Of a stretch of DNA of 64,000 bases, positions 1-9,199 are shown piece after piece. The DNA comes from Ignavibacteria bacterium (lineage in GTDB: Bacteria > Bacteroidota > Ignavibacteria > Ignavibacteriales > Ignavibacteriaceae): positions 62,001 to 126,000 of the forward strand of contig JAUYAB010000008.1 in assembly GCA_030693705.1 (NCBI GenBank), read 5' to 3'. The position numbers and the translations under genes were made by a program. Numbering within the stretch: position 1 is the first letter of the stretch; every line of letters begins with the position of its first letter. Under the pieces are notes generated by a model. That model was not told where the DNA came from. It saw only the letters and a list, made by a program, of their open reading frames with translations, and ran no database searches.

Positions 1-134
1 CAGGAAGTGTGGATAAAAAAGGAAGATATTTAAGAATCTTTGCAAAAAACATAAATAATCTTCCAGCATGGCACAAAGGAAGCGGTGACAAAGCATTTAT
101 TTTTATCGATGAAATTGTTATTGAAGGAAATTAA
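1..134 (+). CDS. C-terminal end of a GH20-type beta-N-acetylhexosaminidase (partial)
   Basis: Only the last 43 codons are in the window (reading frame 3, stop TAA at 132-134). The residues read like the closing strands of the C-terminal beta domain of Bacteroidota family-20 hexosaminidases: an R-Y-L-R-I-F-A-K-N stretch, then P-A-W-H, then a G-S-G-D-K-A-F-I-F-I-D-E-I tail. That domain follows the catalytic barrel in exported chitobiase-like enzymes that remove terminal N-acetylhexosamines. The stop overlaps the stop of the convergent metallo-hydrolase gene by 4 bp. The identification rests on a short segment, so another carbohydrate-active enzyme with the same accessory fold is possible. Confidence 0.55.
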   Translation, partial: GSVDKKGRYLRIFAKNINNLPAWHKGSGDKAFIFIDEIVIEGN

Positions 135-1069
135 GTTAAAGGTAAAGAAAACGTTTCACCAATTTGCTTAATGCCGAGTGCGATGTCATAATCTTTGTAC
201 GACTTCAGTAGCCGTTGAAGCGGCTCAGCGGTTGGTTCGCTTCCCTGTCTAAAAGTATTTGTATGAATCGGAATGAAAAATTTTGCTTTCACATCTTTAG
301 CCATTTGGAGCGCTTCTTCAGGGTTACAATGATTGTGCTTCCATGGATTGTAAGCCCCTATCGGCATGATGGCAACATCAACTTCTTCTTTTGATTCTTT
401 GAATTTCCCGGTCATCGCGGTATCACCGCCGAATAAAATTTTCTTCCCGCTTCTTTCAATGATGTAAGCGTTAAAACTTCTGCCGTTTTTAATATATCCT
501 CTTGAGCGGTCTCGTTCTCCGGGCAACCGCCATCCGAAATGTTTTACTTCGAGAGCTTTAATTTTTATTTCATTAATCTCGATCGATTCACTCCAGTCAA
601 CCTCTTGAAGAGATTTCCATTCAAATTCTTCAATTACATCGGAAGTGTTGAAAGCGGTAAGACAATCGATCTTCTTAGGAAATCTTTCTGAAATTTTCTT
701 AAGCGAAAGAAGATCCATGTGGTCCATGTGTGCATGCGAAAGAAGAACTAAATCGGGTTTCGGAATTTCGTCTATCGTTAAAGCGGGAGCGGTAAATCGC
801 GTTGGACCGAACGTAATGCCCATGAAATATATTCCAAAGCGGTCAAGCAAAACTGGATCGGTAATGATGATCTTTCCATAAAAATTAATCAGCACAGTTG
901 AATGCCCAAGCCATGCAATATTTATTTCATTTTCTTTCCACAAATCAGGTTGCGGTTTTAATACGGAAGCGGCGGCGGCAGTCTCTGATTTTTTTGAAAT
1001 AAATGGAGAAAACAAAAAGGCTCCAACCGATAATTTAGCCGCTCTCTCTACAAAAGTTCTTCGTTTCAT
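131..1069 (-). CDS. Tat-exported MBL-fold metallo-hydrolase (UlaG/NAPE-PLD-like)
   Basis: Beta-lactamase-fold hydrolase of the UlaG/NAPE-phospholipase D-like group, about 312 aa. The zinc-binding signature H-A-H-M-D-H lies near residue 115, followed by a G-G-D-T motif near 245 and a late P-I-H-T motif, so the metal site looks intact. The N-terminus M-K-R-R-T-F-V followed by a hydrophobic A/L/F stretch is a twin-arginine signal, which implies folded export. I place the start at the ATG at 1069, which puts the arginine pair at positions 3-4; an in-frame GTG at 1081 is the alternative. Substrate is unknown: members cleave phosphodiester, lactone or phospholipid bonds. Confidence 0.8.
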   Translation of the reverse strand: MKRRTFVERAAKLSVGAFLFSPFISKKSETAAAASVLKPQPDLWKENEINIAWLGHSTVLINFYGKIIITDPVLLDRFGIYFMGITFGPTRFTAPALTIDEIPKPDLVLLSHAHMDHMDLLSLKKISERFPKKIDCLTAFNTSDVIEEFEWKSLQEVDWSESIEINEIKIKALEVKHFGWRLPGERDRSRGYIKNGRSFNAYIIERSGKKILFGGDTAMTGKFKESKEEVDVAIMPIGAYNPWKHNHCNPEEALQMAKDVKAKFFIPIHTNTFRQGSEPTAEPLQRLLKSYKDYDIALGIKQIGETFSLPLT

Positions 1070-1194
1070 AACTAATTTCACTCAAGATTGTTTGAAATAA
1101 ATCCCTTGTTTCAGATATTCTACAACAAGAAAATCTCTATTTTAGACGTTAGAAAATAAAGAAAATTTGCGAAGAAAAATTGTGGAGAAAAAAA

Positions 1195-2163
1195 ATGGTA
1201 TATAAAAATTTTGCTAAATCGAACGAACAAGTTTCACTTCTCGGTTTTGGATGTTGGGGAATTGGAAAATCAATGTGGATCGGGGCAGAAGATTCCGAAT
1301 CAAAAAAAGCTTTGCACAAAGCAATTGAGCAGGGAGTAACACTTTTTGATACCGCCTACGTTTATGGAATGGGGCACAGCGAAAAACTTGTAGGTGAAGT
1401 AGAAAAAGAATCGGGGAAGCATTTGTTTGTCGCTTCTAAAATTCCTTCTAAAAAATATGAATGGCCCGCAAAAGATTCTTCTCTGTTCTCCGAAAGTTTT
1501 CCGAAAAATCACATTATTGAAATAACGGAAAATAGCTTACGCAATTTGAAAAGAGATTATCTTGACCTTCAGCAGTTTCACGTTTGGAATGATAAATGGG
1601 CGAAGGAAGATGAATGGAAAGAAGCGATTTATCAATTAAAGAAAGAGGGAAAAGTTCGCTTCTTCGGAATCTCAATCAACGATCATCAACCGTGGAATGG
1701 TATTGAAGCGGGAAAAACCGGACTGATCGACAGCTTTCAAGTTATCTTTAATATATTCGATCAATCACCAACAGATCAACTATTTTCTTTCTGTGAAGAA
1801 AATAATATTGCAATTCTTGCACGCGTTCCATTTGATGAAGGGAGTTTGACCGGGAACATTACACCCGACACAATTTTTCCGAAAGAAGATTTTAGAAATC
1901 AATATTTTGGAGGAAGCCGAAAGAAAGAAGTCCACGAGCGTGTACTTAAAATTTATGAGGACGTGAAAGATGAAACTGAAAATGTTGCCGAGGCAGCGTT
2001 ACGCTATATTACAAGCTTTAATGCCGTTACATCCGTAATTCCCGGAATGCGCAGTGAAAGAAATCTTTTAGCTAATTGCAAAGCAGTTGAAAAAGGAAAG
2101 CTTTCCGGTGCAGCTTTAGAAAAATTGAAAGCACACCGGTGGGTCAGGAATTTTTATGCTTGA
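1195..2163 (+). CDS. Aldo/keto reductase
   Basis: NAD(P)H-dependent oxidoreductase with a TIM barrel, 322 aa. The catalytic tetrad is visible: Asp and Tyr in F-D-T-A-Y-V-Y-G, Lys in A-S-K-I-P, and His in Q-Q-F-H-V-W. The C-terminal cofactor-binding segment (S-V-I-P-G-M-R-S-E-R-N) is present. The ATG at 1195 is preceded by GGAGA at 1184-1188, so it is preferred over the in-frame TTG at 1180. The end overlaps the next gene by 8 bp, so the two are probably co-translated. Substrate cannot be read from sequence. It is clearly diverged from the second aldo/keto reductase at 9200. Confidence 0.85.
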   Translation: MVYKNFAKSNEQVSLLGFGCWGIGKSMWIGAEDSESKKALHKAIEQGVTLFDTAYVYGMGHSEKLVGEVEKESGKHLFVASKIPSKKYEWPAKDSSLFSESFPKNHIIEITENSLRNLKRDYLDLQQFHVWNDKWAKEDEWKEAIYQLKKEGKVRFFGISINDHQPWNGIEAGKTGLIDSFQVIFNIFDQSPTDQLFSFCEENNIAILARVPFDEGSLTGNITPDTIFPKEDFRNQYFGGSRKKEVHERVLKIYEDVKDETENVAEAALRYITSFNAVTSVIPGMRSERNLLANCKAVEKGKLSGAALEKLKAHRWVRNFYA

Positions 2164-2794
2164 TAATTGCGAAGAAAACTTCCACCCCTCTGATCCTTTG
2201 TATAAAAAAGGACTTCGAATTGAATACTTTAATGTAAGTTATAACATTCTTGAAGCCATGGCAGCACTGCTTCTTGGGGGCATTGCATCAAGTGTGGCGT
2301 TAATCGGTTTTGGATTAGATAGTATTGTCGAATCACTTTCAGGGTTAGCTTTAATTTGGCGTTTAACAAAAGGAACAACGCTGGCAAAAGACGAAGAAGA
2401 AAAAATTGAAGTACGCGCACAAAAATTTGTTGCCGTTACTTTTTTTATTCTTGGCGTTTATGTTCTTGTTCAATCTGTTTTAACATTGCTTGACGGCAAC
2501 CCGCCGAAAGAATCTCTTGGTGGAATTATTCTAGCGATTCTCTCACTAATAATTATGCCGTTACTCGGAAAAGCAAAAATGAAGGTCGGCAAAGAGTTGA
2601 ACAGCCGCGCTCTTATTGCCGACGCAAAAGAAACTTTCGCCTGCGCATTTCTTTCAATTGCATTATTGTTGGGCTTAGCTGCAAATTATTTCTGGGGATT
2701 TTGGCAAGCTGATCCTCTTGCCGGATTTGTGATTGTCTACTATCTCATTAAAGAAGGAAAAGAAAATTGGGAAGGGGAATGTGAGTGTAATTAG
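2156..2794 (+). CDS. Cation-efflux (CDF)-family-like membrane protein
   Basis: A 212-aa integral membrane protein resembling the transmembrane domain of cation diffusion facilitators. Hydrophobic segments lie near residues 28-50, 52-68, 88-110, 122-136, 158-178 and 182-200, which fits the six-helix CDF core. The stretch G-L-D-S-I-V-E-S-L-S-G-L matches the CDF helix-2 region. The usual C-terminal cytoplasmic domain is absent, as in a group of short bacterial CDF-like proteins. Translation is coupled to the upstream reductase by an 8-bp overlap. Metal specificity is unknown. Confidence 0.7.
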   Translation: MLDNCEENFHPSDPLYKKGLRIEYFNVSYNILEAMAALLLGGIASSVALIGFGLDSIVESLSGLALIWRLTKGTTLAKDEEEKIEVRAQKFVAVTFFILGVYVLVQSVLTLLDGNPPKESLGGIILAILSLIIMPLLGKAKMKVGKELNSRALIADAKETFACAFLSIALLLGLAANYFWGFWQADPLAGFVIVYYLIKEGKENWEGECECN

Positions 2795-2821
2795 GAATGG
2801 GATAATTTTTCATTCCTAATT
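2789..2821 (+). terminator. Hairpin overlapping the stop of the CDF-like gene
   Basis: AATTAGGAATG and CATTCCTAATT form an 11-bp perfect stem around an 11-nt loop. The left arm includes the TAG stop codon. There is no long U-run after it, so it may be an mRNA 3'-end stabiliser rather than a strong intrinsic terminator. Confidence 0.4.
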
Positions 2822-2834
2822 CGTAATTCATAAT

Positions 2835-2857
2835 CTGGTAAACCAGAACCACATTAT
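2835..2857. repeat. Dispersed intergenic repeat, copy 1
   Basis: CTGGTAAACCAGAACCACAT here is nearly the same as a sequence at 42218-42240 and the inverse of one at 6786-6803. All three copies are intergenic and sit beside short ATTCA/TGAAT-rich stretches. Confidence 0.5.
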
Positions 2858-2886
2858 CTCTGATGGAGTAAGAGTCCCATATTTTT

Positions 2887-2975
2887 TTTCTCGCAAAGCT
2901 CGCTACGAACCGCAAAGTGTGCTACGAATTATTTCTTTGCGAACGTCGCGCCTTCTTTGCGAGCGTTGCGAGAAA
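2887..2975. repeat. Intergenic inverted repeat of CTTTGCG units
   Basis: TTTCTCGCAAAGCTCGC (2887-2903) and GCGAGCGTTGCGAGAAA (2959-2975) are inverted copies with one mismatch. The inner sequence repeats TTCTTTGCGA(A/G)CG twice. It resembles the CTTTGCG-type palindromic filler repeats found between genes in many Bacteroidota-like genomes. No gene is seen between 2795 and 3073. Confidence 0.55.
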
Positions 2976-3040
2976 TTTGTATGAATAATATTCTTGCTAA
3001 CTAACTAATTCTATCCTACATACAATCGTTCAAAATTCCC

Positions 3041-3048
3041 TATATTTG
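3041..3048 (+). promoter_or_regulatory. Candidate -7 box for prfA
   Basis: TATATTTG matches the TAnnTTTG -7 element of Bacteroidota-type primary sigma factors and lies 25 bp before the prfA start. I see no convincing TTG at -33. AAAAGGA at 3063-3069 is a good ribosome binding site. Confidence 0.4.
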
Positions 3049-3073
3049 CATCGTTAAAAACCAAAAGGATTGT

Positions 3074-4153
3074 ATGGATTTCCTCGAAAAGCTGAGAAAA
3101 ATAAAAGAGAAATATGATAGAATAAATGATCACCTCTCTGACCCCGATTATGTAAAGAATACCGACAAATTAATTTCACTTAGTAAAGAGCGAAGCGAAC
3201 TTACGCCGATCATCTCCGTCTATGATGAATATTCTAAAACAATGTCCGACATAGAAGGGAACAAAGAAATTATTGATTCCGGTTCTGATAAAGAATTGGC
3301 AGAACTTGCCGAAGCTGAATTAGATGATCTGAAAATCAAAAAAGAAAAACTGGAAGACGAGATCAAAGTACTCCTTCTTCCAAAAGACCCTAACGACGAC
3401 AAAGATGTTATTGTGGAAATCCGCGCAGGTACCGGCGGAGATGAAGCGGCTCTTTTTGCAGGCGATCTTTTCAGAATGTATTCGCGCTATGCCGAAACGA
3501 GAAACTGGAAACTTGAATTGGTCGACATTAACGATACTGCCGGACTTGGCGGAATAAAAGAAGTTATTTTTTCTGTAACCGGAACAAGTGTTTATGGCGA
3601 TTTAAAATTTGAAAGCGGTGTTCACCGAGTTCAGCGCGTTCCTGCAACAGAAGCAAGCGGACGCGTGCATACTTCAGCCGCATCTGTAGCGGTTCTGCCG
3701 GAGGTTGAAGATGTGCAGGTTGATATTAATCCAAGTGAATTAAAAATTGATGTTTACCGCAGCGGCGGCGCCGGCGGACAGAACGTAAATAAAGTTGAAA
3801 CAGCTATCCGTATTACTCACTTACCGTCGGGCTTGGTTGTGCAATGCCAGGATGAACGTTCACAATTAAAGAACCGGCAAAAAGCGATGAAGGTTTTAAA
3901 AGCCCGTTTGTTCGATATGAAACAGCGCGAACAAAATAAAGAAATCGCTGCTGTGCGGAAATCAATGGTTGGCAGCGGCGATAGAAGCGATAAAATCCGC
4001 ACTTACAATTACCCGCAAAACAGAATTACCGACCACCGCATCGGATTAACGCTCTACAATCTTTCCGGCATAATGGAAGGCGATCTCACCGAACTCATCG
4101 ACCAAATAAAAATGGCGGACAGAACCGAAAAGCTGCAAGCGGAAATGGAGTGA
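3074..4153 (+). CDS. prfA: Peptide chain release factor 1
   Basis: Class I release factor that reads UAA and UAG and hydrolyses peptidyl-tRNA on the ribosome. At 359 aa it is the normal family length. The codon-reading P-A-T tripeptide occurs in R-V-P-A-T-E-A-S-G near residue 190, which marks RF1 rather than RF2, and the universally conserved GGQ occurs in G-G-A-G-G-Q-N-V-N near residue 235. The prmC methyltransferase gene that often follows prfA is not here; a restriction-modification pair occupies that place. Confidence 0.97.
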   Translation: MDFLEKLRKIKEKYDRINDHLSDPDYVKNTDKLISLSKERSELTPIISVYDEYSKTMSDIEGNKEIIDSGSDKELAELAEAELDDLKIKKEKLEDEIKVLLLPKDPNDDKDVIVEIRAGTGGDEAALFAGDLFRMYSRYAETRNWKLELVDINDTAGLGGIKEVIFSVTGTSVYGDLKFESGVHRVQRVPATEASGRVHTSAASVAVLPEVEDVQVDINPSELKIDVYRSGGAGGQNVNKVETAIRITHLPSGLVVQCQDERSQLKNRQKAMKVLKARLFDMKQREQNKEIAAVRKSMVGSGDRSDKIRTYNYPQNRITDHRIGLTLYNLSGIMEGDLTELIDQIKMADRTEKLQAEME

Positions 4154-4238
4154 GAAGGTTTTGGTAGTAAATTATCAGCAAAAAAGTAAAACTAGGTTTA
4201 CCGCAAGCATTTGCACAAATGATTTGTTAAATTAGAGC

Positions 4239-5663
4239 ATGATTAAAACAGCAGAAATATTTCCGTCCGAGCGACAAAAACTCTTTGACCGGTTTGAGGA
4301 CAGGTTGGAGACTGCATATAACCTAAGTAGAAAAGTTGTCAGTTTTCAAGCAAACAAAGATGAACCTATATATCGTTGGTTTAAATACAAAGAAGGGTTT
4401 TCTTCTGCTCTGGTAAAATACTTTTTGACAGAATATTCCCCAAAACAAGGAAAGGTTTTAGACCCCTTCGCTGGGGCGGGAACAACTCTATTTGCCGCTC
4501 AGGAATTAGGGTGGCAAGCATATGGGATTGAGCTTTTGCCTGTCGGTGCTTTCGTTATGCAAACACGTCAAGCATTAAATAAAATAGACATTGATAAATT
4601 ACGAGCAATTACAAAAAATCTTTGGTTGAAAGTTTCCAAATCAGAAGACTTTAAAAACCACATAAATCATATCTCTATTACTAAAGACGCTTTCCCGGAT
4701 GATACGGAAGAATATTTGAACAAATATTTGTCGTATTGTTCAAAAATTAAAGATAAGAATATTGAAACAATATTAAAGTTTGCAGCCTTTACAGTTTTAG
4801 AAGAAATTAGTTACACTAGAAAAGATGGACAGTATTTACGTTGGGATTACCGCTCGAAAAGAGTTTTACCGGGTAAATCTTTTAGCAAAGGTAAAATTTT
4901 AACTTTTGAAGAAGCGCTAAAATCAAAACTGAATCAAATAATACAAGACCTTTTACCGCAATTGACGAAGTCGTTGTTTGAACAACTTGAAAATGATCCG
5001 AAAGAGAAACCGCCGGTAAAAATAATTGAGAGTTCGTGTCTTGAAGAATTACCAAAATTTGAAAACGATTTTTTTGATTTTATTATCACTTCGCCACCTT
5101 ATTGTAACAGGTATGACTATACAAGAACCTACGCTTTAGAGTTAGTTTATTTAGGTTATAACAATGAGCAAGTTCGAGACTTGCGGCAATCAATGCTTTC
5201 CTGCACGGTTGAGAACAAAGAAAAAATTGAATATCTAAATAATTTTTACACCTCAATAGGCAAAAGCGAAGCGTTTGAAAAAATTATTGCTGTATATAAC
5301 AGTTCTGAAGCGATGTCGGAAGTGAATGTAGTGCTTGATGAATTAAATAAATTAGAAAAACTCAATAACAGCAACATTGCAAGAATGGTCAAAAACTATT
5401 TTCTCGAACTCTGCTTTGTCACGTATGAAATGGCAAGAATTACAAAGAGCGGCGGGTATTGTGTTATGGTTAATGACAATGTCCGTTACGGCGGTGAAGA
5501 AATTCCAGTTGATTTAATTCTAGCAGAGTTCGCGGAAAACTTTGGTTTTAATATCAATAAAATTTTTGTTTTGCCAAAAGGCAAAGGCAACAGCAGTCAA
5601 CAAATGGGTAACTATGGACGAACCGAAGTCCGGAAATGTGTTTATTTATGGCAAAAAAAGTAA
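4239..5663 (+). CDS. Type II DNA methyltransferase (probable N4-cytosine), partner of the AvaI/BsoBI-like nuclease
   Basis: Modification enzyme of 474 aa. The SAM-binding motif I, D-P-F-A-G-A-G-T-T, is at residues 75-83 and the catalytic motif IV, T-S-P-P-Y, near 284-288. The S-P-P-Y form predicts methylation of an exocyclic amino group, most likely N4 of cytosine. About 200 residues separate I from IV and probably hold the target recognition region; this I-TRD-IV order differs from the usual beta-class arrangement. The 3' end overlaps the nuclease gene, so the pair is co-expressed. The neighbouring nuclease suggests the target CYCGRG. Acquisition by transfer is likely given the insertion next to prfA. 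Confidence 0.88.
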   Translation: MIKTAEIFPSERQKLFDRFEDRLETAYNLSRKVVSFQANKDEPIYRWFKYKEGFSSALVKYFLTEYSPKQGKVLDPFAGAGTTLFAAQELGWQAYGIELLPVGAFVMQTRQALNKIDIDKLRAITKNLWLKVSKSEDFKNHINHISITKDAFPDDTEEYLNKYLSYCSKIKDKNIETILKFAAFTVLEEISYTRKDGQYLRWDYRSKRVLPGKSFSKGKILTFEEALKSKLNQIIQDLLPQLTKSLFEQLENDPKEKPPVKIIESSCLEELPKFENDFFDFIITSPPYCNRYDYTRTYALELVYLGYNNEQVRDLRQSMLSCTVENKEKIEYLNNFYTSIGKSEAFEKIIAVYNSSEAMSEVNVVLDELNKLEKLNNSNIARMVKNYFLELCFVTYEMARITKSGGYCVMVNDNVRYGGEEIPVDLILAEFAENFGFNINKIFVLPKGKGNSSQQMGNYGRTEVRKCVYLWQKK

Positions 5664-6616
5664 TCAATAATAGTTTCATTAAAGCAGCAGATGATTTAGT
5701 TACTTCGCGTGAGAAAACTAGAGCAGGTTTCATTGCAATGGCACTGGAGAAAAACTACATTGCAATTCCTTACGTCGAAGAAGCAAAGGCACTAAAATCT
5801 CTTGCAAATAGAGTAAATAAACCAAAAGAACTCTTACTCTCTAGTGATTTAAGAGTTGGACTCTTAACCGCTTCCGGTCTTTCTGACAAATCATTAAACT
5901 ACTTAACAGAAGAAGATAAAACACTTGCAATAAAAGGTTTAATAGAGGAATTTTTAGAACCTGCCGGGGCAAATTTTATTGACGAACTTGTCTATCGCTA
6001 TCTTCTAACAAAAGGTGATGCGTTGGGGGGAAAGGCAAGAAATTTGGCAGGCTCCTTAGGCGAAAAAAAGTTTCTTCGTTCAATTTTATCTGTTTTTAAT
6101 ATCTCCGGCATTAACTATCAATGGAAAGACAAAGATACAAATGCTTGGCTCAACAAACCTACCGATGACAATGGAATTGAAAAAAGAATAAAAGCGTTGT
6201 ATTGGAAAAAAGGGAATGCTGATAGATTATTGGTTATGAACATTAATGTTCCGCTTGTAAGTAAAAACGTTGATGTTTCAATCTTAAATGGAACAACCAA
6301 AGATCTAACTACAGGAAAGCAATCTATAATTCATCTTCATGACAAATATATTGCTCTAGGCGAGTTAAAAGGTGGCATCGATCCAGCTGGAGCGGACGAA
6401 CATTGGAAAACTGCAAACTCTGCTTTGAATAGAATAAGAACAAGTTTCGCGAAAGATAAATTGAAACCGCAGACCTTTTTTATCGGAGCAGCAATTGAAA
6501 ACAGTATGGCGACAGAAATTTTCAAACATCTTCATACAGGAACACTGAACAATGCAGCAAACTTGACTGTTGACGACCAGTTAACTGCTGTTTGTAATTG
6601 GATAGTTCATTTATAG
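5648..6616 (+). CDS. AvaI/BsoBI-family type II restriction endonuclease
   Basis: A 322-aa protein, about the length of BsoBI. The segment G-E-L-K-G-G-I-D-P-A-G-A-D-E-H-W-K-T contains the spacing E-x-K followed by His 11 residues after the Lys. This is the spacing I recall for the BsoBI active-site residues Glu240, Lys242 and His253. An Asp in N-V-D-V-S-I-L, 30 residues before the Glu, fits the remaining metal ligand. The family cuts C^YCGRG. I prefer the ATG at 5648 (M-A-K-K-V-I); an in-frame ATG at 5636 gives four more residues. Either start overlaps the methyltransferase by 16-28 bp. The specificity is inferred from family membership. Confidence 0.85.
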   Translation: MAKKVINNSFIKAADDLVTSREKTRAGFIAMALEKNYIAIPYVEEAKALKSLANRVNKPKELLLSSDLRVGLLTASGLSDKSLNYLTEEDKTLAIKGLIEEFLEPAGANFIDELVYRYLLTKGDALGGKARNLAGSLGEKKFLRSILSVFNISGINYQWKDKDTNAWLNKPTDDNGIEKRIKALYWKKGNADRLLVMNINVPLVSKNVDVSILNGTTKDLTTGKQSIIHLHDKYIALGELKGGIDPAGADEHWKTANSALNRIRTSFAKDKLKPQTFFIGAAIENSMATEIFKHLHTGTLNNAANLTVDDQLTAVCNWIVHL

Positions 6617-6974
6617 CAGTTATAATCCCAAACGTTAATTCTTTTCAGTACTTAGATAGTTAGGGCAAATATTCTGCGCAGAATGGCGAGAATATTTGTC
6701 CAAAAAACTGGAAGAATGACTGAATGAGATTGAATGGATGAATGTTATTCATTCAGTCATGCAGCCATTCAATCATTCCAAATTATTTGGTTCAGGTTTA
6801 CCAGTTTATTTATTAGTCATCAGTTCTAAAAACGGTTTTTATCTTGAAGAAACTTGCTCGTTCAACAAAACCATTTTTAATAATTACTGACGACTCATAA
6901 CTGAAAACCAATGACTAAAAACTTTTTCTTATATTTCTTCAACTTAAAATCAATTATTATTTCACGAAAAACAG
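6617..6974. other. 358-bp gene-free stretch with repeat remnants
   Basis: No ORF with gene character is seen. It holds TGAAT/ATTCA-rich sequence at about 6715-6780 with several short inverted repeats, the dispersed repeat copy at 6786-6803, and AT-rich sequence up to the peptidase start. Confidence 0.6.
6786..6803. repeat. Dispersed intergenic repeat, copy 2 (inverted)
   Basis: TTTGGTTCAGGTTTACCA is the exact reverse complement of bases inside 42218-42240, and close to the inverse of 2835-2857. Confidence 0.5.
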
Positions 6975-9176
6975 ATGATGAAAAATTTTTCGTTTAACAC
7001 ATTGCTTCTTTTCTTTTTTATTTTTTGCTTTGAACTGCTCCCCCAACAAAAAGAACTAACGGTTGAATTAATTCAAACGAACCGTGATTTTTCTGCTAAG
7101 AATTTAAGCGGGGTACAATGGTTTTCCGGCGGTGACAAATTTTCCTTTTTGAAAAGAGACCCCGAAGCCAAAGCAACGGCAATTTATGAACACGACTGTA
7201 AAACCGGAGAAGAAAAAATTCTTATTTCAGGAAATGATTTGAAATTAAATCCTGAGGATCAGCCGTTCGTTATCCAAAATTATGAATGGCTCCCGAATGA
7301 AAAATATATTTTATTTACCGGCACGCTGTCTGCCCGTTCGCTTAAAACCGGAGGAGCTTTTTACATTTATGAAATTGCGAAGAAGAAATTTTTTGAACTT
7401 GCCTCTTCTGAAAAAACTCCTGCTTCGCAAGGTAAACAAGAGAACGCCCGCTTCTCTCCCGACGGTGAAAAACTTGCTTTCGTTCGCGACAACAATATTT
7501 CTGTCGTTGATATCCAATCACAGAAGGAAACACAAATTACTTTTGATGGAAGCGAAACCATTCTCAACGGAAAATTTGATTGGGTGTATGAGGAAGAATT
7601 CAGCATCATTAACGGGATCGAATGGTCGCCCGACAGCAAGCGGATTGCCTTCTGGCAGCTTGATCAATCGCAAGTTCCCGAAATGCATATCGCAAAATGG
7701 GATTCACTCTATCTCAACTTTCTTGACGTGCGTTATCCAAAAGCCGGCACACGCGGATCGTTTGTAAAGATCGGAATTGCGGAAATAACTTCATCCAAAA
7801 TTACTTGGGTTGATCTTGGTGAAGAATCGGATATTTATATCCCACGCATAAAATTTACAACTGATGCGAATCTCCTTTCTATTCAACGGTTAAACCGCTT
7901 GCAGAATAAATTGGATCTTCTCTTTGCTGATGCCGCAACCGGAAAAACAAAAACGATTGTTGCGCAAAGCGATTCATGCTGGATTGACATTAACGATAAC
8001 TTGATTTTCTTAAAAGATAAAAAACATTTTACATGGACTTCCGGCAAAGACGGCTTCCAGCATATTTATCTTTTCGATTACAGCGGCAAACAGATCAAAC
8101 AACTTACAAAAGGAAATTTTGAAGTTGATAAAATTCTCGGCTTTGATGAAACGAATAAGCAAATCTTTTTTACTTCTAACGAAAGAAATACCATCAACAC
8201 AGATTTGTATTCCGTGAATTATGAAAACGGCAAACGAAATCGCATTACAGAAGCAAAGGGGTGGCATATCGTTAATCTTTCTTCAAATCAAAAGTATTTT
8301 ATTGACCGTTACTCAAACGCAAATCTAATCGCTTCATCTTATCTTTATAATACAAATGAAGAAAAAGTTCGTGACCTTGTTGTGAACAATATGTCGGCTT
8401 TCAAAGATTACAACCTCTCTCCGGTTGAATTTTTCCGTTTCAAAACTACCGACGGAGTTGAACTTGACGCCTCAATAATAAAACCGGCGAACTTTGATCC
8501 TTCAAAAAAATATCCCGTGCTTGTAAACAATTACAGCGGACCGGGTTCCAAAACCGTTACGGATACTTGGGGAAGAGATTTATGGTTCCGGCTTCTTGCG
8601 CAAAAAGGATACATTATCTTTGCGCTTGATAATAGAGGAACAAGCGGGCGCGGCGAATCATTTTTAAAAATTGGTTACAAAAATTTAGGTTATTGGGAAG
8701 TGAACGATCAGATCGAAGGAGCAAAATATCTCGCTTCGCTTCCATATGTTGATACAAGCCGCATAGGCATTTGGGGCTGGAGTTACGGTGGTTATGCCTC
8801 CGCATTAACTTTGATGAAAGCCGCCGATTATTTTAAAGCTGCTATTGCCGTTGCCCCGGTAACTGATTGGAAATTTTATGATAACATTTATACCGAGCGG
8901 TATATGTCAACTCCGCAGTTAAATCCAAAAGGATATGAAACAAGTTCGGTTTTAACTTATGCCAATAAACTCAAAGGCAAATTGCTGCTCATTCACGGAA
9001 CTGCTGACGATAATGTTCATTTTGAAAACTCCATTGTGTTGGCAGCTAAATTGGTTGCGGAAAATAAACCGTTCAAGACGATGTATTATCCCGAAAAGAA
9101 TCACGGAATTTCCGGCGGCAGAACACGTTTGCATCTGTATGAATTAATGACAAAATTTGTTTTAGAAAATTTATAA
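6975..9176 (+). CDS. Dipeptidyl peptidase IV-type serine peptidase (family S9B)
   Basis: Exported 733-aa exopeptidase that removes N-terminal dipeptides, usually X-Pro. A signal peptide (hydrophobic F/L/I run at residues 8-20, Q-Q after it) precedes an N-terminal beta-propeller. D-W-V-Y-E-E-E-F near residue 203 is the double-Glu motif that anchors the substrate amino terminus. The C-terminal alpha/beta-hydrolase domain has the nucleophile in G-W-S-Y-G-G (near 600), Asp in G-T-A-D-D-N-V-H and His in K-N-H-G-I-S-G-G, so the triad is complete. It probably acts in the periplasm or at the outer membrane in peptide scavenging. Confidence 0.93.
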   Translation: MMKNFSFNTLLLFFFIFCFELLPQQKELTVELIQTNRDFSAKNLSGVQWFSGGDKFSFLKRDPEAKATAIYEHDCKTGEEKILISGNDLKLNPEDQPFVIQNYEWLPNEKYILFTGTLSARSLKTGGAFYIYEIAKKKFFELASSEKTPASQGKQENARFSPDGEKLAFVRDNNISVVDIQSQKETQITFDGSETILNGKFDWVYEEEFSIINGIEWSPDSKRIAFWQLDQSQVPEMHIAKWDSLYLNFLDVRYPKAGTRGSFVKIGIAEITSSKITWVDLGEESDIYIPRIKFTTDANLLSIQRLNRLQNKLDLLFADAATGKTKTIVAQSDSCWIDINDNLIFLKDKKHFTWTSGKDGFQHIYLFDYSGKQIKQLTKGNFEVDKILGFDETNKQIFFTSNERNTINTDLYSVNYENGKRNRITEAKGWHIVNLSSNQKYFIDRYSNANLIASSYLYNTNEEKVRDLVVNNMSAFKDYNLSPVEFFRFKTTDGVELDASIIKPANFDPSKKYPVLVNNYSGPGSKTVTDTWGRDLWFRLLAQKGYIIFALDNRGTSGRGESFLKIGYKNLGYWEVNDQIEGAKYLASLPYVDTSRIGIWGWSYGGYASALTLMKAADYFKAAIAVAPVTDWKFYDNIYTERYMSTPQLNPKGYETSSVLTYANKLKGKLLLIHGTADDNVHFENSIVLAAKLVAENKPFKTMYYPEKNHGISGGRTRLHLYELMTKFVLENL

Positions 9177-9199
9177 ACAAGAAATAGTTTGAGGTTGTT

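Noticed and set aside
4239-6616. Avoidance of CYCGRG sites in this window
   Set aside because: Several sites are visible (CCCGGG at 11963, CTCGGG at 43313); I could not count expected numbers, so no claim is made.
7282-7767. Second plus-strand frame inside the DPP-IV gene
   Set aside because: It lies wholly within a gene with complete catalytic motifs and has no family character of its own.
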